Below the pieces are notes generated by a model. The model had not been told where the DNA came from. It did no database searches and worked only from the letters and a program-made list of their open reading frames with translations. A stretch of DNA of 64,000 nt. Origin: Cyclobacteriaceae bacterium (GTDB taxonomy: Bacteria; Bacteroidota; Bacteroidia; Cytophagales; Cyclobacteriaceae). The stretch is taken from contig JAHBTY010000003.1 in NCBI GenBank assembly GCA_019638355.1, forward strand, positions 521,325 to 585,324. Direction: 5' to 3'. Below are positions 52,734-60,614 of this stretch, piece after piece. The number at the start of each line of letters is the position of its first letter. Positions within the stretch are counted from its first letter, which is position 1. The position numbers and the translations under genes were made by a program.

Positions 52734-53966
52734 ATGACGCGCAGCCGCTACTTTCTTCTCATTCTTATTCTGGGTGCCCTTTCTACGATCAGTCCGTTTT
52801 CGATTGATATGTATTTGCCGGGCTTTCCGGCCATAGCCAAGGATTTAAACGTAAGCATTTCGCAGGTTCAGTTTTCATTAACGGCTTACCTGATTGGTAT
52901 TGCCATCGGGCAATTAGTGTACGGCCCATTGCTCGATCGCTACGGAAGAAAAAAACCGCTCTACATCGGCTTGAGTATTTACATCATCAGTTCGGTAGTG
53001 TGTGCATTCTCTACCTCGTTGCAATCGCTCGTGCTCATGCGCTTTATGCAAGCGTTAGGAGGTTGCGTGGGTATGGTTGCTTCACAAACGTTGGTGCGCG
53101 ATTTATTTCCGGCCCGCAAAATAGCGCAAGCATTTTCATCTATCATTTTAGTAATTGCCGTATCGCCCATGATTGCGCCTACGGTTGGTGGATATTTCAC
53201 CGTAGCCCTGGGCTGGCCTTCGGTTTTTATTGCACTCGCGGTAGTAACAGTTCTGATTTTATTAGCTACTTATTTTCTGTTGCCCGAAGGCAAACCGGCC
53301 GATGCCGAGATTTCTTTAAAGCCGCGCGCTATCCTCAGCAACTTCGCTTTGGTAAGTAAGCAACCTCAGTTTATCATGTATGCGGTGGCGGGTGGTATTG
53401 CCATGTCAGCTCCATTTGCTTACATCGCGGCTTCTGCCGATGTATTTCTGAATCAATACCACGCTACCGAACAACAATACGGTTGGATTTTCGCTTTCAT
53501 TGCTTCAGCCATGATTGGCTCGGCCCAGTTCAATCATTTGTTGTTGAAAAAATTTACCAGCCAGCAATTGGTAAAGTTTGCATTGCGCTACCAGGTTATT
53601 GCCGGTGCTGTTATGACAGCCGGAATTGCATTGGATTGGTTTAACCTGATCGGACTTACGGTTGCTATTTTCTTTTTTATGTTGGGGCAAGGCCTTACGG
53701 GTCCGAACAGTTCGGCACTCGCGCTTGCGCCTTTTACCAAGCATGCCGGCAGTGCAGCTTCGTTGATTGGAAGTTTCCGCATGCTGGTGGGTGGCGTTAT
53801 TACTGCAATTGTAAGTACACTCCACAATGGTACTTCATTACCGATGGTGTTGGGTATGTGGTTAACGGTGGTGGTGGCCATTATTATTCTCACGTCTGTG
53901 AAAGTAGTGATCCGCTACCGCGCACGCAGGCGCGTGGTGCAAGATGAACCCGCGGTGTTGCTTTAA
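52734..53966 (+). CDS. MFS drug-efflux transporter, Bcr/CflA family
   Basis: A 410-residue inner-membrane antiporter with 12 predicted membrane segments. STISPFSIDMYLPGFPAIAK is the typical Bcr/CflA start, LVYGPLLDRYGRKKPLYIGL is MFS motif A and VRDLFPARKIAQAFSS follows. Family members export small drugs or cysteine/peptide-like compounds. The gene is bracketed by CGCAGAG repeats on both sides (52501-52696 and 53983-54077). Confidence 0.9.
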   Translation: MTRSRYFLLILILGALSTISPFSIDMYLPGFPAIAKDLNVSISQVQFSLTAYLIGIAIGQLVYGPLLDRYGRKKPLYIGLSIYIISSVVCAFSTSLQSLVLMRFMQALGGCVGMVASQTLVRDLFPARKIAQAFSSIILVIAVSPMIAPTVGGYFTVALGWPSVFIALAVVTVLILLATYFLLPEGKPADAEISLKPRAILSNFALVSKQPQFIMYAVAGGIAMSAPFAYIAASADVFLNQYHATEQQYGWIFAFIASAMIGSAQFNHLLLKKFTSQQLVKFALRYQVIAGAVMTAGIALDWFNLIGLTVAIFFFMLGQGLTGPNSSALALAPFTKHAGSAASLIGSFRMLVGGVITAIVSTLHNGTSLPMVLGMWLTVVVAIIILTSVKVVIRYRARRRVVQDEPAVLL

Positions 53967-53982
53967 TTTTTAAACAATTTTT

Positions 53983-54077
53983 TTCACGCAGAGGCCGCAG
54001 AGGTTTACGCGAAGCTCGCGAAGAGAATTTGTATTGCGTGCTTTGCGATGTAACTTGGAGTTCTTTGCGTGAAAAAA
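53983..54077. repeat. CGCAGAG palindromic repeat, copy 3
   Basis: Same orientation as copies 1 and 2, after the transporter gene. Its ends are the clearest inverted pair: TTTTTTCACGCAGAG at the start and CTTTGCGTGAAAAAA at the end, so the element can form a long imperfect hairpin. Internal CGCGAAG...CGCGAAGAG and TTGCGTGCTTTGCGATGTAA match copy 2. Confidence 0.85.
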
Positions 54078-54256
54078 TTCTAATCTTAAAAACACACCCG
54101 AAAACGACTTGCGCGGGTTATTGAATTGAGGTATTTTGGATCATATTAAGGTTATGGGTAATTAATGGCTTATAACCAACATGTTCAGTCTCTGATATTG
54201 AACCTATAGCCTGTAAATCCTCTTGAGTCTTACCTCTCCATCCACTATCTTCCTGC

Positions 54257-55807
54257 ATGAAAAAGTTATTAGGCTTAGTTGTATTGGTTGCTGCCTGTGC
54301 ACAGCCCACGCCCGATAAAAAACTTACTCCGCTGGCTGGTGCCAAACCGCGCAACGTAATCTTTATTTTATCAGATGATCATCGGTTTGATTTTATGGGC
54401 TTCACCGGCAAGGTTCCGTGGCTGAAGACACCCAACCTGGATCGCCTCGCCAAAGAAGGTGCCTACTTTGAAAACACGTATGTTACTACAGCACTCTGTT
54501 CACCCAGTCGTGCGTCTATTCTTACCGGTTTGTATTCACACACGCATACAGTTGTAGATAATGTGGCGCCTGATCCGGGCAACCTCGAATTTTTTCCGGA
54601 GTACCTGCAACAGGCCGGCTACCAGACTTCCTTTTTCGGCAAATGGCACATGGGTGGCGATACCGATGATCCGCGGCCGGGCTTTAATCATTGGGAAAGT
54701 TTTAAAGGGCAGGGTGTGTATTATAATCCTACGCTCAACATCAATGGCAAGCAAGTTGCCTATTCCGATTCAACCTATGTAACCGATCTGCTTACCGAAC
54801 ATGCTGTGGACTGGCTCGCGAATCGCGATAAACAAAAACCTTTCTTCATGTATTTATCGCACAAGGCGGTGCATTCCGAATTTGCTCCGGCCAAACGGCA
54901 TAAGGGAGTTTATAAAAATGAACCCATCACGTTGCCGCCATCGTTCCGCACGTCCGATCAGCAGGTGAGTGGCAAAAAGCGCATCAACAATGATATTGAA
55001 CTGGAAGTAGCTGCAAAAGAACCACTCAAAACAGATTCGTATTATGGAAATGGTCGTGCGCCCGATTGGCAAAAGATGCAACGCGAAAGCTGGCACGGTG
55101 TGGACTACATGTATCATGGCCAGATTTCGTTTCCGGATTTTTATCGCAGCTATTGCGAAACCTTGTTGGCAGTAGATGAAAGTGTTGGCTCCGTTTTAAA
55201 ATATTTAGACGACAATGGCCTCGCGGAATCTACCCTGGTAATTTACATGGGCGATAACGGGTTTTCGTTTGGCGAACATGGGTTAATTGACAAGCGACAT
55301 TTTTATGAGGAGTCGGCCAAGGTTCCGTTTTTAATCCGGTGCCCGGAATTGTTTGAGGGTGGTTTGCGTCCGAAGCCGATGATTCAAAACATTGATGTAG
55401 CACCCACTATTATGGAAGTGGCGGGTTTGCAATCGCCCGAACACTTTCATGGTAAATCGATTTTGCCGTTGTTGCAGGGCAAGCAGGTGGTGTGGCGCGA
55501 CAAAGTATTTTATGAATATTACTGGGAGTTTGATTTTCCGCAAACACCCACTATGCATGGGGTGCGCACCGATCGGTATAAGCTGATTCGGTACCACGGC
55601 ATTTGGGATACGAATGAGTTTTACGATTTGCAGGAAGATCCGCACGAAATGAATAACCTGATTGCCAGTCCGGAACACCAGGCATTGATTGAAGAACTTA
55701 CGGCATCTATTTACGATTGGCTGGAAGCAACCGAAGGCATGCAGATTCCTTTAAAGCGTACGGTGAAAAAACGATTTGGAGATCATCGCAATCAATCGTT
55801 GTATTGA
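54257..55807 (+). CDS. Sulfatase lipoprotein (formylglycine-dependent)
   Basis: A 516-residue exported lipoprotein: LLGLVVLVAACAQPTPD has a good lipobox (VAAC). NVIFILSDDHRFDFMGF holds the metal-binding Asp pair, and Cys81 in LCSPSRASILTG is the C-x-P-S-R site for conversion to formylglycine. FFGKWHMGG, YMGDNGFSFGEHG and a C-terminal YKLIRYHGIWDTNEFYDLQ complete the family S1 pattern. It would remove sulfate from a glycan outside the cytoplasm. No SusC/D pair is nearby. Confidence 0.92.
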   Translation: MKKLLGLVVLVAACAQPTPDKKLTPLAGAKPRNVIFILSDDHRFDFMGFTGKVPWLKTPNLDRLAKEGAYFENTYVTTALCSPSRASILTGLYSHTHTVVDNVAPDPGNLEFFPEYLQQAGYQTSFFGKWHMGGDTDDPRPGFNHWESFKGQGVYYNPTLNINGKQVAYSDSTYVTDLLTEHAVDWLANRDKQKPFFMYLSHKAVHSEFAPAKRHKGVYKNEPITLPPSFRTSDQQVSGKKRINNDIELEVAAKEPLKTDSYYGNGRAPDWQKMQRESWHGVDYMYHGQISFPDFYRSYCETLLAVDESVGSVLKYLDDNGLAESTLVIYMGDNGFSFGEHGLIDKRHFYEESAKVPFLIRCPELFEGGLRPKPMIQNIDVAPTIMEVAGLQSPEHFHGKSILPLLQGKQVVWRDKVFYEYYWEFDFPQTPTMHGVRTDRYKLIRYHGIWDTNEFYDLQEDPHEMNNLIASPEHQALIEELTASIYDWLEATEGMQIPLKRTVKKRFGDHRNQSLY

Positions 55808-55890
55808 TGGCGCAGCTATAGAAATCTATTGGCACTTGAGTATGAAGGTTGAATAAACTATTTTTAATAATCGAAATTTATAACAGTAAC

Positions 55891-56094
55891 ATGAATCTAT
55901 TCATTTTGCTTTTCTTGGCTTTGGTCTTGATTGTTCAATTTTGGGCATTTATTGACATTGCATTTACGAAACGGATGGAAAACAAGGCGCTGTGGTTTTT
56001 AGCAATAATTTGTTTTCCTGTATTGGGTTCAATCTTTTATTTCCAGAGTCGCAAAAAGGTAGTTCGGATTTTTAACCCAAAGTTTAGTCGCTAG
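55891..56094 (+). CDS. Small PLDc_N-type membrane protein
   Basis: A 67-residue protein with two membrane segments (ILLFLALVLIVQFWAFIDIA and KALWFLAIICFPVLGSIFYF) and a basic tail (QSRKKVVRIF). The pattern W-x-x-x-D-I at the first segment and P-x-x-G-x-x-x-Y-F at the second fits the phospholipase D nuclease N-terminal domain found as stand-alone small proteins. An upstream TTG-started extension (55849) lacks support, so I take the ATG at 55891. Function unknown. Confidence 0.7.
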   Translation: MNLFILLFLALVLIVQFWAFIDIAFTKRMENKALWFLAIICFPVLGSIFYFQSRKKVVRIFNPKFSR

Positions 56095-56188
56095 AAACTC
56101 CGGTTGCGGATAGATCAAAAATTTTATTGCTGACGGTGTAACTATTTGATGTGGGTTCAGTATTCTAAAAGATAAACCCATTCAAAAT

Positions 56189-56776
56189 ATGAAACGCCTC
56201 TTACCGATTATGCTGGCTGCTGTGCTGGCTCTGCCTGCCTTGGCGCAGGAAACCAAGACTGAAAAAGAGAAACCACAAACCAATCAAGAAAAAGATGCTG
56301 GTTTGAAGAAAATTGCCGGTCGTTCGCCACACGACATGAATTTTGATGTGAAGATTGATCACGTAGCGTTGGAAGCCGAGATTGAGCAAGCCATTAAACA
56401 GGCACTCCGTTCGGTAGAGCATTCACTTGAAATGTTGCAGATTCATTTAGAGCCTATCGAAATTAATTTGAAAAATATTGATCTTAATATTAACCCTATT
56501 CAGATTAAGATTCCAAAAATTGATGTGGATGTAGAGCCGATTGACTTTGAGTTCGATGACTTCGATTTGGATATCGATATCGACATTGATCACGATGAAG
56601 ATTGGGATGACGATGATACGTTTAGCCGCAGCGAACGCGAAAAAATAAAAGCTGAAAAGGAAAAAGTTAAGGCCGAAGCTGAGAAGGTAAAATCAGAAAC
56701 TGAAAAAATAAAAGCTGAAAAGGAAGAAATTAAATCGGAGAAGGAGAAGAGTAAAGGTTTGAAGAAGATTAATTAG
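56189..56776 (+). CDS. Exported protein with acidic Asp/Ile stretch and KIKAEKE coiled-coil tail
   Basis: A 195-residue exported protein, unrecognised. After a signal peptide (MLAAVLALPALAQ) come a helix (AEIEQAIKQALRSVEHSLEM), a run of alternating hydrophobic/acidic strands (IDLNINPIQIKIPKIDVDVE), a very acidic part near FDLDIDIDIDHDEDWDDDD, and six heptad-like repeats of the EKIKAEK type ending in KGLKKIN. The Asp-rich stretch could bind divalent cations. The hairpin at 56795 lies 18 nt past the stop. Confidence 0.65.
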   Translation: MKRLLPIMLAAVLALPALAQETKTEKEKPQTNQEKDAGLKKIAGRSPHDMNFDVKIDHVALEAEIEQAIKQALRSVEHSLEMLQIHLEPIEINLKNIDLNINPIQIKIPKIDVDVEPIDFEFDDFDLDIDIDIDHDEDWDDDDTFSRSEREKIKAEKEKVKAEAEKVKSETEKIKAEKEEIKSEKEKSKGLKKIN

Positions 56777-56794
56777 AGGCCACATCCAGGCTTA

Positions 56795-56828
56795 AAAAAA
56801 TAAGCGCATGAGTTTGCGCTTATTTTTT
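56795..56828. terminator. Bidirectional hairpin terminator
   Basis: A perfect 14-bp stem (AAAAAATAAGCGCA with TGCGCTTATTTTTT) with a 6-nt loop TGAGTT. A- and T-runs on the two sides make it work on both strands, between the convergent 195-residue protein and AAA+ ATPase genes. Confidence 0.88.
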
Positions 56829-56846
56829 AAATAAATTCGTAGTGCT

Positions 56847-58640
56847 TTAAGAATTTTTACCTGTTTGAAATCCGATGCTGGGCCTTTTTGATTTTCCAGG
56901 TTTTATTTCAAACTCAAGTACATCATCTAAAATGATCGTCTCCATTAATTCGGGGGTGCGCTCTTCCTTTTTCATCGAAGCCAATCGCAAGTGTTGATTC
57001 TTTACTGATTCGCCCACTACCTGCCGAACAGAACGCGCATTACCAAAATGCTGATCGCGCTCGGAATGTAAAAAAGCAAAGTAATCTGCCAGGTGTTTGC
57101 GCGCAGCTTCTTCTATAATAACACCTTCCTTTTTGAACAGGCCCATGGCAATGGTGTTCATTTCTTCGGGTTCGTAATCCGGAAATTCGAAGTACATATC
57201 AAATCTTGATTTTAATCCAGGATTGGATTCGATAAACTGGTGCATGTTTTCGGTATAGCCGGCTACAATAACACCAAATTTACCGCGGTTATCCTCCATC
57301 CGCTTTAAAATAATCTGAATGGCTTCACCACCAAAATCGTATTGCGATCCTTTACCGTGCGCCAATGAATAGGCCTCGTCAATAAACAAGATGCCGCCCA
57401 TAGCTTCATTAATTTTTTCTCCGGTCTTCAACGCAGTTTGCCCTACATAGCCAGCCACCAATCCTTCGCGATCCACTTCTACCAAATGCCCTTTCTCTAA
57501 AATACCCAGTCCTTTGTAAATTTTAGCCAGTATGCGGGCTACAGTAGTTTTGCCCGTGCCGGGATTACCCGTAAAAACCGTGTGCAGCGAAAATTTATTT
57601 AAAAAATCTTTACCGGTTTCCTGATAAAATTTTACCAGCTTCACCATTTCGTTTACTTCCTGTTTTATTTTAGTAAGACCGGTTAAGGAATTTAATTCAG
57701 CCAAGCTCTCAAACAAAAGATCTTCTGCATTTTTTGTTAGGGGGGCAGAACCGGTTGTTGCCTGGGTTGCACCGCCAGCGGCAAGTTGAATACCATTAGT
57801 TAAAACAGGAGCATCACCTTCTTCGGCCTCATCGGCAACTCTAAAGGGTATGGTGGCAACAAGATTATCCATAAAAACAACTTCCATGGTGTAGGCATCG
57901 CTGCTCCAGCGGCCGGGTGTTTCGCCACCCCAGCCCGGAAAGAGTGTATAGGTTTGGCCTAATGTATTGGCGGCCACATAGGTAATGTACGAGCTGCTTC
58001 CTTTCAGCAAACCGGCTTTATCATAAAAGTTAAAGAACAACTCGGTGTAATAGTCGCTATGTACCTTATTCTTAAATCGAAAATCGCTCCATACATAGCG
58101 GGTTTCTTTTTGGCTAAAGGTTTTGAGGTAGCGTTTAATTTCTTGCGTAGAGGCCTTGCCATCGCCTTCAAAAAGTCTTATAGATTCAATATCAAAAAAT
58201 AAATTTTCGCCTTTGCGGGCGGCACCCACATCTTCAATATAAAATGTAGTTTCACCTACTTTCTCCTCATCGATGTAACCTTCCCACACATAGATGCCTT
58301 TGAGCCAGAATGTACCATAAGTTGATTGCCCCCACGAATCGCGGAAATAAACAATGTTTTCATCTTTTCCGATTACGCGCTTTTGTTCGAGGTTACACAA
58401 CTCCCTGCGGTGTGTGCCGTTTACAAAAAAGCATTTCAGGCGCACGTTGGCTTCCCATTCGGCCTCATCAAACAGTTTATTAAAAACCGAAAACTCTACC
58501 CGGATGTACGTGGTTTCGTACCGGTCATACACTTTGCGGTATTTTTTGGTGGCATCCGCCATCCATTCGTCACTGGAGTGGACCTTAATGCTGCGGAATT
58601 TATATTTGCCGGGTTGGTTTTTATTATCGTTAGAATCCAT
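56847..58640 (-). CDS. CbbX/SpoVK-type AAA+ ATPase with large N-terminal domain
   Basis: A 597-residue protein. The C-terminal half is an AAA+ module of the CbbX/SpoVK family: Walker A GNPGTGKT near residue 357, Walker B GILFIDEAYSL near 416, sensor stretch KFGVIVAGYTENM, and ESNPGLKSRFDMYFEFPDY with the arginine finger region. The first 300 residues are a beta-rich domain (YVWSDFRFKNKVHSDYYTEL, LGQTYTLFPGWGGE) which I do not recognise. No signal peptide. Members remodel other proteins; the target here is unknown. Confidence 0.82.
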   Translation of the reverse strand: MDSNDNKNQPGKYKFRSIKVHSSDEWMADATKKYRKVYDRYETTYIRVEFSVFNKLFDEAEWEANVRLKCFFVNGTHRRELCNLEQKRVIGKDENIVYFRDSWGQSTYGTFWLKGIYVWEGYIDEEKVGETTFYIEDVGAARKGENLFFDIESIRLFEGDGKASTQEIKRYLKTFSQKETRYVWSDFRFKNKVHSDYYTELFFNFYDKAGLLKGSSSYITYVAANTLGQTYTLFPGWGGETPGRWSSDAYTMEVVFMDNLVATIPFRVADEAEEGDAPVLTNGIQLAAGGATQATTGSAPLTKNAEDLLFESLAELNSLTGLTKIKQEVNEMVKLVKFYQETGKDFLNKFSLHTVFTGNPGTGKTTVARILAKIYKGLGILEKGHLVEVDREGLVAGYVGQTALKTGEKINEAMGGILFIDEAYSLAHGKGSQYDFGGEAIQIILKRMEDNRGKFGVIVAGYTENMHQFIESNPGLKSRFDMYFEFPDYEPEEMNTIAMGLFKKEGVIIEEAARKHLADYFAFLHSERDQHFGNARSVRQVVGESVKNQHLRLASMKKEERTPELMETIILDDVLEFEIKPGKSKRPSIGFQTGKNS

Positions 58641-58717
58641 ACGGAGCAGCTTATGTTAGGCGACTAAGGTAAATAAAAAACGAGTTTTTGAATTATTCGA
58701 GAAAGATAAAAAACAGG

Positions 58718-59296
58718 TTAATTTTTTACCTTAAACGCAATTCGCCAAACGCCCCGCACCTGGTTGGTAGCGTACCCCACTGCCTTATCGGTTGGATATA
58801 ATTTCTGAATAGTTGCATCGGTACTAAAAGCCACCTCTTTTCCGGGTGTACCGTGGCAGGTTAGACAAATCGGTTGCGTAATAATCGGTTTAAAGAAAAG
58901 TACCGAGTCGTCTTTCAAAACTAATTTAGGAGTAAGTGTATTTCCTTCATTCAAGTCGTTACCGAAACCTTTTATCATAAACGTAGCTAGTTCGTCAGCT
59001 TTGTTTTTAGGATTGCGGGCTTTATTGCTCATACGCTTAATAGAGGCTTTGTGCACCACCGACAGGGAATCGGTTAATGGATAAGCGTTGAGATTGCAAT
59101 AATGCAATGCCGAATCAATGCCACCTTGCTGCATGGCTTTTTGCAATTCACCACTCAGGGTTTCAAACGAAAGTTTAGCAATCGTATTACCACGCGAAAT
59201 ATAGGTGGTGTCTAATTGCGAATAGCTTTGTAGTGTTTTTTTACTGTTGCAGGAGATAAGGGCAGCGAAAAATAGGAGCATAATTAGTTTTTTCAT
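58718..59296 (-). CDS. DUF3365 haem-binding lipoprotein (c-type)
   Basis: A 192-residue exported protein with a lipobox-like end (LLFFAALISCNSK) and one haem c site in PICLTCHGTPGKE. The fold pattern with ALHYCNLNAYPLTDSLSV and the final NQVRGVWRIAFKVKN fits DUF3365/Tll0287-like sensory or electron-transfer domains. I prefer the ATG at 59296 because the upstream extension to 59365 has no signal-peptide sense. It diverges from the toxin-antitoxin genes. Confidence 0.8.
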   Translation of the reverse strand: MKKLIMLLFFAALISCNSKKTLQSYSQLDTTYISRGNTIAKLSFETLSGELQKAMQQGGIDSALHYCNLNAYPLTDSLSVVHKASIKRMSNKARNPKNKADELATFMIKGFGNDLNEGNTLTPKLVLKDDSVLFFKPIITQPICLTCHGTPGKEVAFSTDATIQKLYPTDKAVGYATNQVRGVWRIAFKVKN

Positions 59297-59362
59297 TTCA
59301 TAAAGTTTAATAGGCCTATTTGTCTTGAGTATACCGTTTCTATTAGCTATTTTCACCAAAAA

Positions 59363-59370
59363 CAAAGATA
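59363..59370 (-). promoter_or_regulatory. Candidate -7 box for the DUF3365 gene, overlapping the antitoxin start
   Basis: On the minus strand TATCTTTG fits TAnnTTTG, about 66 nt before the DUF3365 start. Its far end touches the ATG of the antitoxin gene, so the two divergent promoters would crowd each other. Confidence 0.35.
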
Positions 59371-59543
59371 TGAAAAGGGAGAAAGCGATTGAGGCTATAA
59401 ATGAACTTCCTCACGAGTTTAATCTGGATGACCTTATTGAAAAACTTATTTTTGTTGAAAAAGTAGAGCAAGGACTGAAGCAATTGGATACAGGCAAAAC
59501 GGTACCTCATGAAAAGGTGAAAGAATTGGTTAAAAAATGGTAA
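59370..59543 (+). CDS. Antitoxin of a type II toxin-antitoxin pair
   Basis: A 57-residue acidic/basic helical protein (REKAIEAINELPHEFNLDDL, then IFVEKVEQGLKQLDTGK and a C-terminal HEKVKELVKKW) of the kind encoded before ParE/RelE toxins. Its stop overlaps the toxin start by 7 nt. I use the ATG at 59370. It should bind and neutralise the toxin and repress the operon. Confidence 0.78.
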   Translation: MKREKAIEAINELPHEFNLDDLIEKLIFVEKVEQGLKQLDTGKTVPHEKVKELVKKW

Positions 59544-59824
59544 AAATCATTTGGACCGATTTTGCCATTGAAGACCTGAGGACAATTCATGAATTCATCT
59601 CAAAAGACTCTAAATTTTATGCCGACCGATTTATTTCAAAATTGATAGATCGTGTTGAGCAATTGGAAAAATTTCCACGATCAGGAAGAATTGTTCCTGA
59701 GTTTGATAATGATTCTTTGAGGGAGTTAATTGAAGGTAACTATAGAATAATTTACAGGCTTGAACAAGATTTTGTAGGCATTGCCCGTATTCACCATTCA
59801 GCCCGAGTGTTACATGAATTGTAA
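59537..59824 (+). CDS. ParE/RelE-family toxin
   Basis: A 95-residue ParE-superfamily protein: VKIIWTDFAIEDLRTIHEFI at the start, the core VEQLEKFPRSGRIVPEF and LRELIEGNYRIIYRLEQD, and IARIHHSARVLHEL at the end, all family hallmarks. Toxins of this fold inhibit gyrase (ParE) or cut mRNA on the ribosome (RelE); the sequence leans to ParE. It forms a pair with the overlapping antitoxin gene. Confidence 0.88.
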   Translation: MVKIIWTDFAIEDLRTIHEFISKDSKFYADRFISKLIDRVEQLEKFPRSGRIVPEFDNDSLRELIEGNYRIIYRLEQDFVGIARIHHSARVLHEL

Positions 59825-59831
59825 AACCGGA

Positions 59832-60614
59832 TCAATGAACTCCGTCAAACCATTCTTTAAATTCACTTACCTTTTCGCGACTCACAATTATTTCAGGCTC
59901 CCACTTTATGTGAAGCCCAACTTTTAATCGACTATTGGAGTGCACCACTACATCCTGTATAGCACTAATGTGGAGAATATAACTGCGGTTAATCCGCTTA
60001 TAGATTTTAGGATCCAGTATTTCGTCTAAACTTTCGAGTGTGTAGTCGATAATAAATTTGCGTAATTGATTCGTAATTAAATATACATCGCGCCCATCTG
60101 CAAAGAATAAGCTGATCTGATCGGTTGTGATGGATTTGATGTGATCGCCCAACTTTACCATAAACCTGTTTTTGTAGGTTCGTTCCGAAGGACTTAATGA
60201 TTGCAAGGCTTCATTACGTTCATCGCCCCAGCGCAACTGGCTACCCAGGCTTTCGATTTTTTTTAAGCTATTGGATAGGTCGGTAAATGTTATAGGCTTC
60301 AACAAGTAATCGATTCCATTTACCTTAAAGGCATCCAGTGCATATTCGTTATAGGCTGTAATGAAGATAACCGGCTTGTTGATTTTTACTTCTTTAAAAA
60401 TTTCAAAGCTCATACCATCCTTCAACTGAATGTCCATAAAAATTAAGTCGATGGTGGTTTGATTCGCTTCCAGCCAGTTAACAGCTTCTTCCACCGAACC
60501 AACAATACCTTTCACAGCAATTCCTTCGCTGTAGCGCACCAGGTACCGCTCTAGCTTTTCGGCAGCCGGAGTCTCGTCTTCTACAATTAAAACTTTTAAC
60601 GAGCGGCTATTCAT
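59832..60614 (-). CDS. LytTR-type response regulator
   Basis: A 260-residue regulator. The receiver has VLIVEDETPAAEKLERYL, phospho-acceptor Asp61 in LIFMDIQLKDG, VIFITAYNEYALDAF and DYLLKP. The C-terminal DNA-binding LytTR domain starts near KNRFMVKLGDHIKSITTDQI and has FADGRDVYLITN, YKRINRSYILHI and SREKVSEFKEWF. It overlaps the pseudokinase gene by 4 nt, third in a three-gene signalling operon. Confidence 0.92.
   Translation of the reverse strand: MNSRSLKVLIVEDETPAAEKLERYLVRYSEGIAVKGIVGSVEEAVNWLEANQTTIDLIFMDIQLKDGMSFEIFKEVKINKPVIFITAYNEYALDAFKVNGIDYLLKPITFTDLSNSLKKIESLGSQLRWGDERNEALQSLSPSERTYKNRFMVKLGDHIKSITTDQISLFFADGRDVYLITNQLRKFIIDYTLESLDEILDPKIYKRINRSYILHISAIQDVVVHSNSRLKVGLHIKWEPEIIVSREKVSEFKEWFDGVH

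Noticed and set aside
54118-54258. A 46-codon minus-strand frame diverging from the sulfatase start
   Set aside because: Its ATG overlaps the sulfatase ATG on the other strand and the composition looks protein-like (TQEDLQAIGSISETEHVGYK), but there is no ribosome site, relative or second copy. It might be a gene remnant; not enough to call.
59297-59365. Longer start for the DUF3365 gene at 59365
   Set aside because: The extra residues precede the lipoprotein signal and would block export; the ATG at 59296 gives a proper signal.
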